From: Clostridium gelidum
Lineage (GTDB): Bacteria > Bacillota > Clostridia > Clostridiales > Clostridiaceae
DNA: 64,000 bases
Direction of reading: 5' to 3'
Assembly: GCF_019977655.1 (NCBI RefSeq)
Contig: NZ_AP024849.1
Coordinates: forward strand, 741,001 to 805,000
In this document: positions 1 to 8,660 of the stretch, piece by piece
How positions within the stretch are numbered: position 1 is the stretch's first letter
Layout of the letters: each line of letters opens with the position of its first letter
Made by a program: the position numbers and the translations under genes
Notes under the pieces: generated by a model
The model's database searches: none
What the model saw: only the letters and a program-made list of their open reading frames with translations
What the model was told of the DNA's origin: nothing

Positions 1-1005
1 GATGAATGGGCTCCAGGCATTCCGTTACATCGTGAATGGGATAAACTAGAGACAAAAGAAATTCTTGATATTATCAAAGGAGCAGGAGCAGTTGGAATGG
101 GAGGAGCTACGTTCCCAACACATATCAAACTTTCTCCAAACAAGGAAGTAGATGTTTTAATTATTAATGCAGCTGAATGTGAACCTTATCTAACAGCAGA
201 TTATAGGATGATGCTTGAATATGCTAATCGTATAGTTACAGGTGTTAAAATTGCTATGAAAGTTCTTGGAGTTAGTAAATGTTTTATAGGAATAGAGGAT
301 AATAAGCCAGAGGCTGTAAAGGTTATGAAAGATGCCTTTAAAGGAACCAATATTGAAGTTGTAGCACTACCTACAAAGTATCCTCAAGGTGCAGAAAAAA
401 TGTTAATAAAAGTACTGACAGATCGTGAAGTTCCAGCTGGTGGATTACCTATGGATGTTGGTGTTGTAGTACAAAATGTTGGTACTGCAGTTGCAATTTG
501 TGATGCTGTAGTTAGTGGGATTCCGTTAATAGAAAGGGTTACCACTGTTTCTGGAGATTCAATTAAGGAACCTAAAAATTTATTATTGAGAATAGGGACT
601 AGCTATGACTATGTAATGGATTATTGCGGAGGATTTAGTAAAACTCCTGAAAAAATAATTTCTGGAGGACCTATGATGGGCATGGCTCAATTTACATTAG
701 ATGTACCTGTAATTAAAGGAACATCTGGTATATTGGCTTTAAGCTCAGATGTGGTAAATTCCGGAGAAGAGTCTCCTTGTATTAGATGCGGTAGATGTGT
801 CAAAGCATGTCCTATGGGATTAGTACCAAGTATGTTAAGTATATTAGGTGAACGTAATAAATTTAAAGAAGCTAAAGAAGAATATGGTTTATTTAATTGT
901 ATAGAATGTGGAAGTTGTGTGTATACATGTCCTGCAAAACGTAATATTGTACAATATATAAAATATTCGAAAGCACAAAATCTTGCACAATCGGCAAAGA
1001 AATAG
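1..1005 (+). CDS. rnfC: Rnf complex subunit C (RnfC), 5' end outside the window
   Basis: The reading frame is open from base 1, so the gene begins upstream; 334 residues are visible. RnfC is the peripheral subunit of the ferredoxin:NAD+ oxidoreductase and is thought to carry the NADH/FMN site. The visible part has the glycine-rich stretch GAGAVGMGGATFPTH near the start and two [4Fe-4S] motifs near the end: CIRCGRCVKACP (first Cys at about visible residue 260) and CIECGSCVYTCP (about 300). The Cys-rich part is followed by a short lysine-rich tail. The next gene starts 16 bases after the stop, so this is the first visible gene of rnfCDGEAB. The call is firm; only the missing N-terminus limits it. 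Confidence 0.95.
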   Translation, partial: DEWAPGIPLHREWDKLETKEILDIIKGAGAVGMGGATFPTHIKLSPNKEVDVLIINAAECEPYLTADYRMMLEYANRIVTGVKIAMKVLGVSKCFIGIEDNKPEAVKVMKDAFKGTNIEVVALPTKYPQGAEKMLIKVLTDREVPAGGLPMDVGVVVQNVGTAVAICDAVVSGIPLIERVTTVSGDSIKEPKNLLLRIGTSYDYVMDYCGGFSKTPEKIISGGPMMGMAQFTLDVPVIKGTSGILALSSDVVNSGEESPCIRCGRCVKACPMGLVPSMLSILGERNKFKEAKEEYGLFNCIECGSCVYTCPAKRNIVQYIKYSKAQNLAQSAKK

Positions 1006-1021
1006 GGAGGGAAGGGATAAA

Positions 1022-2062
1022 ATGAGTTCAGAAACTAATGTAATTCAAGAAAGTAAATTACAAAACATTAAGCCAAAGGAAATTCAAGTACAGGATAAAA
1101 AATTTACTGTTTCAGCATCGCCACATATTAGATGTAATGAATCAATTTCAAAGATAATGTGGAATGTAAATATAGCTTTGGCACCCGCAGCTGTCTTTTC
1201 AGCATTTTATTTTGGTTTTCCTGCATTAATAAATATGTTAGTAGGAATAATTTCAGCAGTTGTATGTGAGTATTTACTACAAAAGTTTAGTGAAAAAAAG
1301 ATTACAGCATTTGATGGAAGTGCATTTATAACGGGTCTTTTGTTATCAATGTCTCTTCCACCAACGTTACCACCTTATATGGTAGCAATTGGTTCAGTTA
1401 TAGCTATAGTTATAGCTAAACACTCAATGGGTGGACTTGGTTTTAATATTTTTAATCCTGCTCATATTGGAAGAGCAGCGTTAATGGTATCTTGGCCAGT
1501 TGCGATGACTACTTGGACAAAAATGACAACTTCAGTAGATGTAGTTACTAGTGCAACACCATTAAATATATTAAAACAACAAGGTTATGAAGCTTTAATT
1601 AATACCTTTGGAAGCAATGCAGAAATGTATAAGAATATGTTCCTTGGTACAAGAAACGGAAGTTTAGGTGAAACTTCTACAGTATTACTTCTTATTGGAG
1701 GAATATATCTTATATATAAAGGCTATATTAATTGGCAAGTTCCTGTTTGTATGATTGGAACAGTAGGAATACTTACTTGGATTTTTGGACCTGCAGGTTT
1801 ATTTACTGGTGATCCATTCTTTCACATGATGGCTGGAGGTTTAATACTCGGAGCATTCTTCATGGCAACAGATATGGTAACTATTCCAATTACTACAAAA
1901 GGTCAAATAATTTTTGCAGTTGGAGCTGGTGCAATAACTGTATTAATTAGATTAAAAGGTGGTTATCCAGAAGGCGTTTGTTATTCACTTTTGTTAATGA
2001 ATGCTGTGACACCATTAATTGATCGTTTCGTAAAACCAAAGAGTTTTGGATCAAGGGGGTAG
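1022..2062 (+). CDS. rnfD: Rnf complex subunit D (RnfD), membrane flavoprotein
   Basis: Membrane subunit of the Rnf ion pump, 346 residues when started at the ATG at 1022, which has GGGAGGGAAGGG just upstream; an earlier in-frame ATG at 983 lies inside rnfC and is less likely. RnfD/NqrB proteins carry covalent FMN on a threonine; here the motif is TSATPLN with the Thr at about residue 179. Several hydrophobic helices follow, with the typical stretch FNPAHIGRAALM before the flavin site and FMATDMVTIP after it. The gene sits between rnfC and rnfG and is almost certainly co-transcribed. The FMN would be attached by the ApbE encoded at 5056. Confidence 0.96.
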   Translation: MSSETNVIQESKLQNIKPKEIQVQDKKFTVSASPHIRCNESISKIMWNVNIALAPAAVFSAFYFGFPALINMLVGIISAVVCEYLLQKFSEKKITAFDGSAFITGLLLSMSLPPTLPPYMVAIGSVIAIVIAKHSMGGLGFNIFNPAHIGRAALMVSWPVAMTTWTKMTTSVDVVTSATPLNILKQQGYEALINTFGSNAEMYKNMFLGTRNGSLGETSTVLLLIGGIYLIYKGYINWQVPVCMIGTVGILTWIFGPAGLFTGDPFFHMMAGGLILGAFFMATDMVTIPITTKGQIIFAVGAGAITVLIRLKGGYPEGVCYSLLLMNAVTPLIDRFVKPKSFGSRG

Positions 2063-2066
2063 TAAA

Positions 2067-2630
2067 ATGTCAGAAGTAGTTGTTAAGAAAGAAGAGTCTA
2101 TTTATAAGGTAGCAATAAACTTAATAGGAGCTTGCTTAATTTCAGGAGTAATAATAGCAATAGTATATTTTATTACAGCACCTATTGCAGTAGAAAAAAA
2201 TGAAATGATGAAACAACAATCGATGAAATCATTAGTCAAAGATGCAGATACTTTTAAAGAAGTATCAGGTAAAGAAGAATGGTTTACTGCTGAAAAAGAT
2301 GGAAAAGTAATTGCTTATGTAATACCTGGCGAAAGTAAGGGATACGGTGGAGCAATTAAAATGCTTGTAGCTGTTGATAAAGATGGAAAAGTACTTGATT
2401 ATAGTATACTTACAAGTAATGAGACACCTGGTCTTGGATCGAAAGCGGCAGAAGAACCTTTTAAAGGTCAATTTAAAGGTAAGCAAGCAGAAGCTTTGAC
2501 TGTAACAAAGGATGCTTCTAATAAAGAAAATATTCAAGCTATGACAGGAGCAACTATTTCATCTAAAGCTGTAACACTTGCTGTTAAAAATGCAGTAGAA
2601 GAAGTAGTACAGTTTACAGGAGGTAAATAA
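2067..2630 (+). CDS. rnfG: Rnf complex subunit G (RnfG), FMN-binding
   Basis: 187 residues from the ATG at 2067, preceded by AAGGGGGTAG; a longer in-frame start at 2046 lies within rnfD and lacks its own ribosome site. One N-terminal membrane helix (about residues 15-38) anchors an extracytoplasmic FMN_bind domain. The covalent flavin motif is MTGATISS, with the Thr at about residue 163; GYGGAIKML and ETPGLGSKA are typical of the family. RnfG takes electrons from RnfD or passes them to it in the Rnf chain. Two bases separate it from rnfE, so translation is probably coupled. Confidence 0.96.
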   Translation: MSEVVVKKEESIYKVAINLIGACLISGVIIAIVYFITAPIAVEKNEMMKQQSMKSLVKDADTFKEVSGKEEWFTAEKDGKVIAYVIPGESKGYGGAIKMLVAVDKDGKVLDYSILTSNETPGLGSKAAEEPFKGQFKGKQAEALTVTKDASNKENIQAMTGATISSKAVTLAVKNAVEEVVQFTGGK

Positions 2631-2631
2631 T

Positions 2632-3255
2632 ATGAAAGAATTATGGAAAATTTTCTCTAAAGGTTTAGTTGATGAAAATCCAATATTTATATTGGCTTTA
2701 AGTCTTTGTCCAGCACTAGCTGTTACAACTTCAGTTATAAATGGACTAGCTATGGGATTAACAGTATTATTTGTTATTACAGCTAATAATGCAGTAGTCT
2801 CAATAACACGTAAGTGGGTAAATCAAAAGGTTAGAGTGCCTGTTTATATAACATCAATTGCAACTATAGTAACAGTTGTACAGCTTGTATTGCAAGCTAT
2901 TGCCCCAGCTTTATATAAAGAACTTGGAGTATATTTATCATTAGTAGTAGTATTTGCAATAATACTAGCAAGAGCTGAAGTATTTGCTTCAAAGAATAAG
3001 GTTATTCCATCTATGCTCGATGGGCTTGGCATGGGTTGTGGATTTACAATAGCTATGCTTGCAATATCTGCAATAAGAGAAATTATTGGTAATGGAACAA
3101 TTTTAGGAATTTCAGTATTTGGATCTGGGTATAATCCAGCTTTAATTATGATTTTGCCACCTGGTGCATTTATATTAATTGGCTATATGATGGGAGCCAT
3201 TAAAATTTATATGAAGCGTAAAGACGACAAGAGATTAAAAGGGAGTGAATCATAA
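2632..3255 (+). CDS. rnfE: Rnf complex subunit E (RnfE), integral membrane
   Basis: 207 residues, six predicted membrane helices, start ATG at 2632 behind AGGAGG. RnfE and RnfA are paralogous membrane subunits that together form part of the ion channel and, in the related Nqr complex, hold an iron centre between them. ENPIFILALSLCPALAVT near the N-terminus and LDGLGMGCGFTIAM later are typical for the RnfE/NqrD family. The last base of its stop codon is the first base of the rnfA ATG, so the two partner subunits are translationally coupled. Confidence 0.96.
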   Translation: MKELWKIFSKGLVDENPIFILALSLCPALAVTTSVINGLAMGLTVLFVITANNAVVSITRKWVNQKVRVPVYITSIATIVTVVQLVLQAIAPALYKELGVYLSLVVVFAIILARAEVFASKNKVIPSMLDGLGMGCGFTIAMLAISAIREIIGNGTILGISVFGSGYNPALIMILPPGAFILIGYMMGAIKIYMKRKDDKRLKGSES

Positions 3256-3830
3256 TGAAAGAATATTTAACGCTGTTTATAGGTTCAGTAGTTGTAAATA
3301 ACTTTGTTTTAACAAAATTTTTAGGCTTATGTATATTCTTTGGAGTTTCTAAAAGTCTAAATGCATCTGTAGGAATGGGTATGGCAGTTACCTCTGTTAT
3401 AACGCTTAGTTCAATGCTAGCATGGGTAGTATATCATTTTGTACTTCTACCATATGGTTTGACATTTTTAACAACAATTGTTTTTGTAGTACTTATAGCA
3501 AGTTTTGTACAATTGTTGGAGTTAATAATAAAAAAACAAGCTCCTGCTTTATATAGTATGTGGGGTATTTACCTTGTTTTAATAGCAACAAATTGTATAG
3601 TATTATCTGTTCCACTTTTAAGTGTAGAATCTAATTATACATTTGGTATGAGTGTAGTTTTTGCAATTGGATCGGGTATGGGATTTGCACTTGCACTTAT
3701 GCTTATGGCAAGTCTAAGAGAAAAATTAGTAAATGCAGATGTGCCAAAGGCACTAGAAGGAACAGGAATAGCATTTATTTTAGCTGGTATGTTATCATTA
3801 GCATTCTTTGGATTTTCAGGAATGATATGA
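3255..3830 (+). CDS. rnfA: Rnf complex subunit A (RnfA), integral membrane
   Basis: 191 residues, the usual size for RnfA/NqrE, with six hydrophobic helices. The N-terminal VVNNFVLTKFLGLCIFFGVS is a family signature and holds the conserved cysteine thought to ligate the membrane iron centre. It overlaps rnfE by one base. The next Rnf gene, rnfB, does not follow at once: about 200 bases carrying an inverted repeat lie between them (see 3836-3990). Confidence 0.96.
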   Translation: MKEYLTLFIGSVVVNNFVLTKFLGLCIFFGVSKSLNASVGMGMAVTSVITLSSMLAWVVYHFVLLPYGLTFLTTIVFVVLIASFVQLLELIIKKQAPALYSMWGIYLVLIATNCIVLSVPLLSVESNYTFGMSVVFAIGSGMGFALALMLMASLREKLVNADVPKALEGTGIAFILAGMLSLAFFGFSGMI

Positions 3831-3835
3831 TCAAT

Positions 3836-3990
3836 TAACAATTAACAAAGGACAATTGACAATTAAGGAATAAAATTAAAACGTTTTTGAAAATATTCGC
3901 AGATAAAGAAAGCGTGAAACACCATAAAAACTTAAAGATATTCGGAAGGAATATCATCCACAATTGTCAATTGTGCATTTAGATTGTACA
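3836..3990. repeat. Inverted-repeat element between rnfA and rnfB
   Basis: The 202-base gap in an otherwise tight operon holds an inverted pair: GGACAATTGACAATTAAG at about 3850-3867 and its imperfect complement CCACAATTGTCAATTGTGC at about 3955-3973. ATTAACAATTAAC lies just before the left arm. A related fragment (TCATCCACAATTG followed by TTAATTGTTAATTG) occurs at about 53648-53696, so this looks like a dispersed intergenic repeat. Transcripts reading into rnfB would have to pass a large hairpin. Confidence 0.6.
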
Positions 3991-4032
3991 TTGAAGAAAT
4001 GACTAAGCTTATTAAGGAGATGAATAAAATTT

Positions 4033-4884
4033 ATGAATACTGCTATAATGGTTATTGTGGTAATGGGGGTAGTTGGGATAGTTTTTGGGATTATTCTTGC
4101 TATCGCAAATAAAAAGTTTTCAATGGAAGTAAATCCGCTTATTCATGAGGTTGACGAAATTCTTCCTAAAGGACAGTGCGGTGCCTGTGGTTTTGCAGGT
4201 TGTGCTAATTATGCTGAATCTGTAGTTTTAAATCCAGATGTTCCTCCAAATTTATGTGTACCAGGTAAAGATGCTGTTGCAAAATTGGTAGCAGAGATTA
4301 CAGGAAAAGTTGCAGAGCAGGTAGAACCAAGAGTAGCTCATGTTAGATGCAACGGATCAATTAGTAAAGCAACTTTAAGTTATAACTATGAGGGAGTACA
4401 TGATTGTGCTGCTGCAAGTTTAATTCAAGGTGGACCTAAAGGATGTAAAAATGGGTGTGTTGGATTTGGAAATTGTGTAAATGTTTGTAATTTTGGTGCT
4501 ATGACTATGGGCGACGAGGGATTACCAATTGTTGATATGAAAAAATGTACTGGATGCGGAGCATGTGAAACAGCATGTCCTAAACATGTTATACAAATCA
4601 TACCATCAAATGCAACTGTAAAAGTAGGCTGTAATTCTAAGGATAAAGGAGCTGTTGCAAGAAAGCTTTGCAGTGCTGCTTGTATAGGTTGTGGTATTTG
4701 TGCAAAAAATTGTAGTTATGGTGCAATTGATATTAAGGACAATCTTGCAGTAGTAAACAATGCTATATGTGCTGAAAAATGTAGTGAAGCAACATGTGTA
4801 GCGAAGTGTCCAACTAAAGCTATAAAAATAGCTATTGAATCAAAAGAACATGAAAAGGTAGAAACTTTAAAGGTAACTAGTTAG
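4033..4884 (+). CDS. rnfB: Rnf complex subunit B (RnfB), multi-cluster ferredoxin subunit
   Basis: 283 residues, ATG at 4033 with AAGGAGATG upstream. RnfB is the electron entry point that accepts electrons from reduced ferredoxin. One N-terminal membrane helix (about 5-25) is followed by a four-Cys cluster motif CGACGFAGC plus a later Cys (residues about 49-74). Further [4Fe-4S] motifs follow: CKNGCVGFGNCVNVC, CTGCGACETACP, CIGCGICAKNC and CAEKCSEATCVAKCP. That makes it cluster-rich even for RnfB, as is usual in clostridia. It closes the rnf operon; apbE follows after 171 bases. Confidence 0.96.
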   Translation: MNTAIMVIVVMGVVGIVFGIILAIANKKFSMEVNPLIHEVDEILPKGQCGACGFAGCANYAESVVLNPDVPPNLCVPGKDAVAKLVAEITGKVAEQVEPRVAHVRCNGSISKATLSYNYEGVHDCAAASLIQGGPKGCKNGCVGFGNCVNVCNFGAMTMGDEGLPIVDMKKCTGCGACETACPKHVIQIIPSNATVKVGCNSKDKGAVARKLCSAACIGCGICAKNCSYGAIDIKDNLAVVNNAICAEKCSEATCVAKCPTKAIKIAIESKEHEKVETLKVTS

Positions 4885-4931
4885 GTATAAGTAAAAAATA
4901 AATCTAAGGGCTACTCGCCCTAAGTAATTAA

Positions 4932-4963
4932 GGCACATGAACTTGTTATTTATTTGATTGTGC
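4932..4963. repeat. Short form of the GGCACA palindromic repeat
   Basis: This reads GGCACATG, then ACTTGTTATTTATTTGATTGTGC. Its two halves match the left tip and the right arm of the 159-bp elements at 29263 and 43515, so it appears to be an internally deleted copy. It lies between rnfB and apbE. Confidence 0.5.
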
Positions 4964-5055
4964 ATAAAGTAACGTTGTTACTATATTACCGGGTGAGAAT
5001 CTTTTGGATTTATTTTTTGACCATTTTACAATTTATATTAGATTGGAGTGAACAT

Positions 5056-6105
5056 ATGAAGAAGATTATATGTGCATCAATAGCTTGTATCTCAATGGCT
5101 TTAATTTGTACTTCATGTGCTAGTCAGAAGAACCAATATTACGAAAAAAGCAATATTGTAATGGATACAGCAGTGACATTAAGTGCTTCTGGTGCAAATT
5201 CAAAAGAAGCAGTTGAAGAGAGTTTTAAAAAGTTAGATGAAATTAATGAAATGGCAAGCACTAACATAGAAACTAGTGATATCTATAAAATTAATAATGC
5301 TTCAGGGAAGAGTTATGTAAAAGTTCACCCTGAAATTTTTAAGATGATAGAAACTTCAATTAAATATTCAAAATTAAGTGATGGAGCATGGGATATTACT
5401 TTAGGACCAATAATAGATTTATGGGGTATTGGTACTGATAATGAAAGATTACCTTCCGATGAAGAAATTAAAGCTAAATTACCATTGGTGGGGTATGATA
5501 AAATTAGTATTAATGAAAATGATAGTAGCATCATGCTTCAAAAAGAGGGAATGGCTCTAGATTTAGGTGGTATTGCTAAAGGCTTTGCTGCTGATGAAGT
5601 ATTAAAAATTTATAAAAAGTACAATATTGAAAATGGACTTATTAATTTAGGTTCAAGTTCTATTTACGCACTGGGCAAAAATAAAGATAATAAAGAATGG
5701 TCTGTTGGAATTAAACATCCTAGAAGTGAAGACCCTAATGAATACATGGGAATAATTAAATTATCTAATGAGTCTTTATCTACATCTGGTGATTATGAGA
5801 GATATTTTATCAAGGATAACAAAAGATATCATCATATTTTAGATCCCAAAACTGGATATCCAGTAGATAATGGAGTTATGAGTGATACTATAGTAATAGA
5901 TGGTAACACTACTGATAATGGCATGTTATCTGATCTTCTAACAACAACAGTTTTTACATTAGGACCAGATAAGGGTTTAAAGTTAATAGATAGCTTAAAG
6001 GGAATATCTTGTGAAATTACAACATCAGATCATAAGGTTTATACATCAGATGGGTTTAAAGATAGGATTATAGATTTGAATAAAGAGTTTAAATTTGTAA
6101 AATAA
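5056..6105 (+). CDS. apbE: FAD:protein FMN transferase (ApbE), lipoprotein
   Basis: ApbE transfers FMN from FAD to a threonine of target proteins such as RnfG and RnfD. The ATG at 5056 was chosen (349 residues) because it starts a typical lipoprotein signal, MKKIICAS...ICTSC, with the lipid-modified Cys at about residue 21, and has TTGGAGTG upstream; a longer frame from 4954 would add an unlikely 34 residues. Family motifs seen are MDTAVTLSASG, DGAWDITLGPI, DLGGIAKGFAAD, GLINLGSSSIYALG, YHHILDPKTGYP and the C-terminal SDLLTTTVFTLG, which includes the Mg-binding region. Placement directly after rnfB fits a dedicated flavin-attachment enzyme for the Rnf complex. Confidence 0.95.
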   Translation: MKKIICASIACISMALICTSCASQKNQYYEKSNIVMDTAVTLSASGANSKEAVEESFKKLDEINEMASTNIETSDIYKINNASGKSYVKVHPEIFKMIETSIKYSKLSDGAWDITLGPIIDLWGIGTDNERLPSDEEIKAKLPLVGYDKISINENDSSIMLQKEGMALDLGGIAKGFAADEVLKIYKKYNIENGLINLGSSSIYALGKNKDNKEWSVGIKHPRSEDPNEYMGIIKLSNESLSTSGDYERYFIKDNKRYHHILDPKTGYPVDNGVMSDTIVIDGNTTDNGMLSDLLTTTVFTLGPDKGLKLIDSLKGISCEITTSDHKVYTSDGFKDRIIDLNKEFKFVK

Positions 6106-6141
6106 AGATGTATAACTTTATAATAATTTAAGTAGATTAGA

Positions 6142-6193
6142 ATAATGAGGTGTTTCAAAATGATTCTTCAATCATTTTGAAACACCTCATTAT
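6142..6193. terminator. Perfect 24-bp hairpin after apbE
   Basis: Arms at 6142-6165 and 6170-6193 are exact reverse complements with a 4-base loop. The inner part (GTTTCAAAATGATT / AATCATTTTGAAAC) resembles hairpins at 33583, 53161 and 55403 and the ends of the IS1182-type element at 58550. It probably ends the rnf-apbE transcript, although the U-run is poor. Confidence 0.7.
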
Positions 6194-6396
6194 AATTTAT
6201 GAATCTTAAAATTTGATTTTTGAATGTTTGCTAATAATATAGACGGTTTTATTATATTGTAGTTTTATAATATAAGTTAATGTATGGAGTATTTGGAAGA
6301 TAATTAAATATAAATGGAGTATGAGCATATAATTTAACATGCAACAGGTTCTCACGGGCTGATATAGCTAAAAAAAGTTGAAGGTAAAGTTGAAAA

Positions 6397-6441
6397 GTAT
6401 ACCGTAAAGGTATACAATAAAACTATACGGTGGAGGTATAC
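6397..6441. promoter_or_regulatory. Two tandem 19-bp palindromic operators, probable Rrf2 sites
   Basis: Site 1 (6397-6415) is GTATACC-N5-GGTATAC, a perfect palindrome. Site 2 (6423-6441) is CTATACG-N5-GGTATAC. Their centres are 26 bp apart. The same 19-bp format recurs at 10532-10550 in front of the Rrf2 regulator gene. Location about 190-230 bases ahead of the dehydrogenase fusion suggests control of that operon by the Rrf2 protein. The rest of the 523-base gap (6106-6628) holds the hairpin above and A+T-rich sequence in which I see no other gene. Confidence 0.65.
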
Positions 6442-6628
6442 ATTTAATAAAAACATTTCAAAATACTGTAATGTGAAAAAACATGTTGACTAGATGGCTT
6501 AAAAAGTTAAAAAAGTAGAAGAGTTACTTGAACTTTAAGAATTTTACTTGTGAAAGTTTAATGTTCTAGCCGTACATATTTCACTGAACGACATTTATGA
6601 AACCGTATAATTAAAGGGAGGTGTATTT

Positions 6629-8536
6629 ATGTTTTTTAAGACTACGGAACAACATGAAAATTTGAGAACAAAAATCAGAGAGTTTGCTAATGAGGAAGTT
6701 AAACCTATAGCATTTATGTTGGATCAAGAAAGCAAGTTCCCAGAAGAAGCAATTAAGAAATTAGCTGACATGGGGATTATGGGAATTCCATTTCCTAAAA
6801 AATATGGTGGAGCAGGCATGGATATAATCAGCTATGCAATTGCCGTTGAGGAATTATCACGAGTGGATGGAGGTACAGGAGTAATCCTTTCTGCTCATAC
6901 ATCACTTGGGACATATCCAATTGCTGCCTATGGAACTGAAGAGCAGAAACAAAAATACTTAATTCCACTTGCAAAGGGAGATAAGCTTGGAGCATTTGGC
7001 CTCACTGAGGAAAACGCTGGTAGTGATGCAGGAGGAACAGAAACTACTGCTGTTTTAGATGGCGATTATTATATCTTAAATGGAGAAAAAATATTTATAA
7101 CTAATGGTGGTGAAGCTGATATTTACATTGTATTTGCAGTTACTACACCGAATATAGGTGTTCGTGGTATAAGTGCATTTATTGTTGAGAAAGGTTCTGA
7201 AGGCTTTAGCTTTGGCAAACATTATGATAAGATGGGAATTCGTTCTTCTGCAACTGCAGAATTGATTTTTAATAATGTAAAAGTCCCTAAAGAAAATTTA
7301 TTGGGTAAAGATGGGGATGGTTTCAAGATTGCTATGTCAACTTTAGATGGTGGACGTATTGGTATTGCAGCCCAAGCCCTTGGTATAGCACAAGGTGCTT
7401 ATGAAAATGCACTTGAGTATTCAAAAGAAAGAATTCAATTTGGAAAACCTATTTGTCAGCAGCAAATTATATCTTTTAAGTTAGCTGATATGGCAACAAA
7501 ACTTAGAGCTGCTAGATTGCTTATTTATAGTGCGGCAGAACTTAAGGAAAATCATGAGTCTTACAGCATGGAAGCTGCTATGGCAAAACAATATGCTTCT
7601 GACGTATGCCTTGAAATCGTTAATGATGCTCTTCAAATATTTGGTGGAAGCGGATATTTGAAAGGAATGGAAGTTGAGCGTGCTTATAGAGATGCTAAGA
7701 TTTGTACAATATATGAAGGAACTAATGAGATTCAACGTGTTGTTATTGCTGCTCACATAATTGGCAAGATGCCGAAAAATGAGGAAACAGGTAAAGCAGC
7801 TAAGAAGGAACCTGCTACAGGATATCGTAAGAACATGATTTTTAAGGAAGGAACTTCTGAGGAAAAAGTTAATGCTCTTGTGGAAGCACTTAAGACAGAT
7901 GGCTATGATTTCACAGTTGCAATTCCTGTTAATACACCTATCAGTAAGGCTGAAAGGGTAGTTAGTGCAGGTCTAGGTATAGGAGAAAAAGAAAATATGC
8001 AACTTATAGAAGACCTAGCAGCTCAGGCTGGCGCAACTGTAGGTTCTTCTCGTCCAGTAGCTGAAACCCTTAAATATGTACCATTAAATCGTTATGTGGG
8101 TATGTCTGGTCAAAAGTTTGTTGGAAACCTTTATATTGCATGTGGTATTTCAGGGGCAGGTCAGCATTTGAAGGGTATAAAAGATGCTTCTACAATTGTA
8201 GCTATAAATATTAATCCTAATGCGAAAATTTTTAAGAATGCAGACTATGGAATAGTTGGAGACTTAAAGGAAATATTACCGCTACTTACTGCTGCTTTAG
8301 ATAATGGAGAACCAAAGAAGGAAGCTCCACCAATGAAAAAAATAAAGAGAGCTATTCCTAAGAAAGTTGTTCCGTCTTGGAAACATTATGTTTGTAACGG
8401 ATGTGGTTATGAATACGACCCTGGTGTAGGTGATACTGAAGGCGAAGTAGCTCCAGGTACACTATTTGAAAATATACCAGAAGAGTGGACTTGCCCTGAA
8501 TGTAGTGAAGAAAAAGATATGTTTATAGAAGTCTGA
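6629..8536 (+). CDS. Acyl-CoA dehydrogenase / EtfA-like / rubredoxin fusion protein
   Basis: 635 residues, ATG at 6629 behind AAAGGGAGG. Three parts are visible. Residues about 1-380 are an acyl-CoA dehydrogenase with FGLTEENAGSDAGG, the FAD/substrate region, and the catalytic-Glu motif IYEGTNEIQR. Residues about 410-560 match the C-terminal FAD domain of electron-transfer flavoprotein alpha (GSSRPVAETLKYVP, YIACGISGAGQHLKG, ADYGIVGDLKEILP). Residues about 580-635 are a rubredoxin with C589, C592, C622 and C625. No etfB is encoded beside it. The next gene is a flavodiiron protein, whose usual electron donor is rubredoxin. I infer that the fusion channels electrons from an acyl-CoA (or from another donor) to the flavodiiron protein. 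Substrate is unknown. Confidence 0.9.
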   Translation: MFFKTTEQHENLRTKIREFANEEVKPIAFMLDQESKFPEEAIKKLADMGIMGIPFPKKYGGAGMDIISYAIAVEELSRVDGGTGVILSAHTSLGTYPIAAYGTEEQKQKYLIPLAKGDKLGAFGLTEENAGSDAGGTETTAVLDGDYYILNGEKIFITNGGEADIYIVFAVTTPNIGVRGISAFIVEKGSEGFSFGKHYDKMGIRSSATAELIFNNVKVPKENLLGKDGDGFKIAMSTLDGGRIGIAAQALGIAQGAYENALEYSKERIQFGKPICQQQIISFKLADMATKLRAARLLIYSAAELKENHESYSMEAAMAKQYASDVCLEIVNDALQIFGGSGYLKGMEVERAYRDAKICTIYEGTNEIQRVVIAAHIIGKMPKNEETGKAAKKEPATGYRKNMIFKEGTSEEKVNALVEALKTDGYDFTVAIPVNTPISKAERVVSAGLGIGEKENMQLIEDLAAQAGATVGSSRPVAETLKYVPLNRYVGMSGQKFVGNLYIACGISGAGQHLKGIKDASTIVAININPNAKIFKNADYGIVGDLKEILPLLTAALDNGEPKKEAPPMKKIKRAIPKKVVPSWKHYVCNGCGYEYDPGVGDTEGEVAPGTLFENIPEEWTCPECSEEKDMFIEV

Positions 8537-8548
8537 TTTTTTAAATAA

Positions 8549-8612
8549 GGTATATTAAAGAAAATAACAAGAAATATACCAGTATGCTGATTTGTTACTT
8601 TTTGATTATGCC
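8549..8612. repeat. Palindromic repeat copy between fusion gene and fprA
   Basis: Contains GGTATATT...AATATACC arms, then CAGTATGC...TGTTACTTTTTGATTATGCC, the end sequence of the short palindromic repeat family also seen at 20652, 31127, 32143, 45905 and 55853. It could act as an intercistronic hairpin and alter the ratio of the two gene products. Confidence 0.5.
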
Positions 8613-8660
8613 TAAACAAACATAATGATATATTTTAAGTGTGAAGGAGGAGTAAATTCT

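Noticed and set aside
6147..6193. T-box or riboswitch ahead of the dehydrogenase fusion
   Set aside because: Only a simple perfect hairpin plus two palindromic operators are present; no T-box or aptamer consensus.
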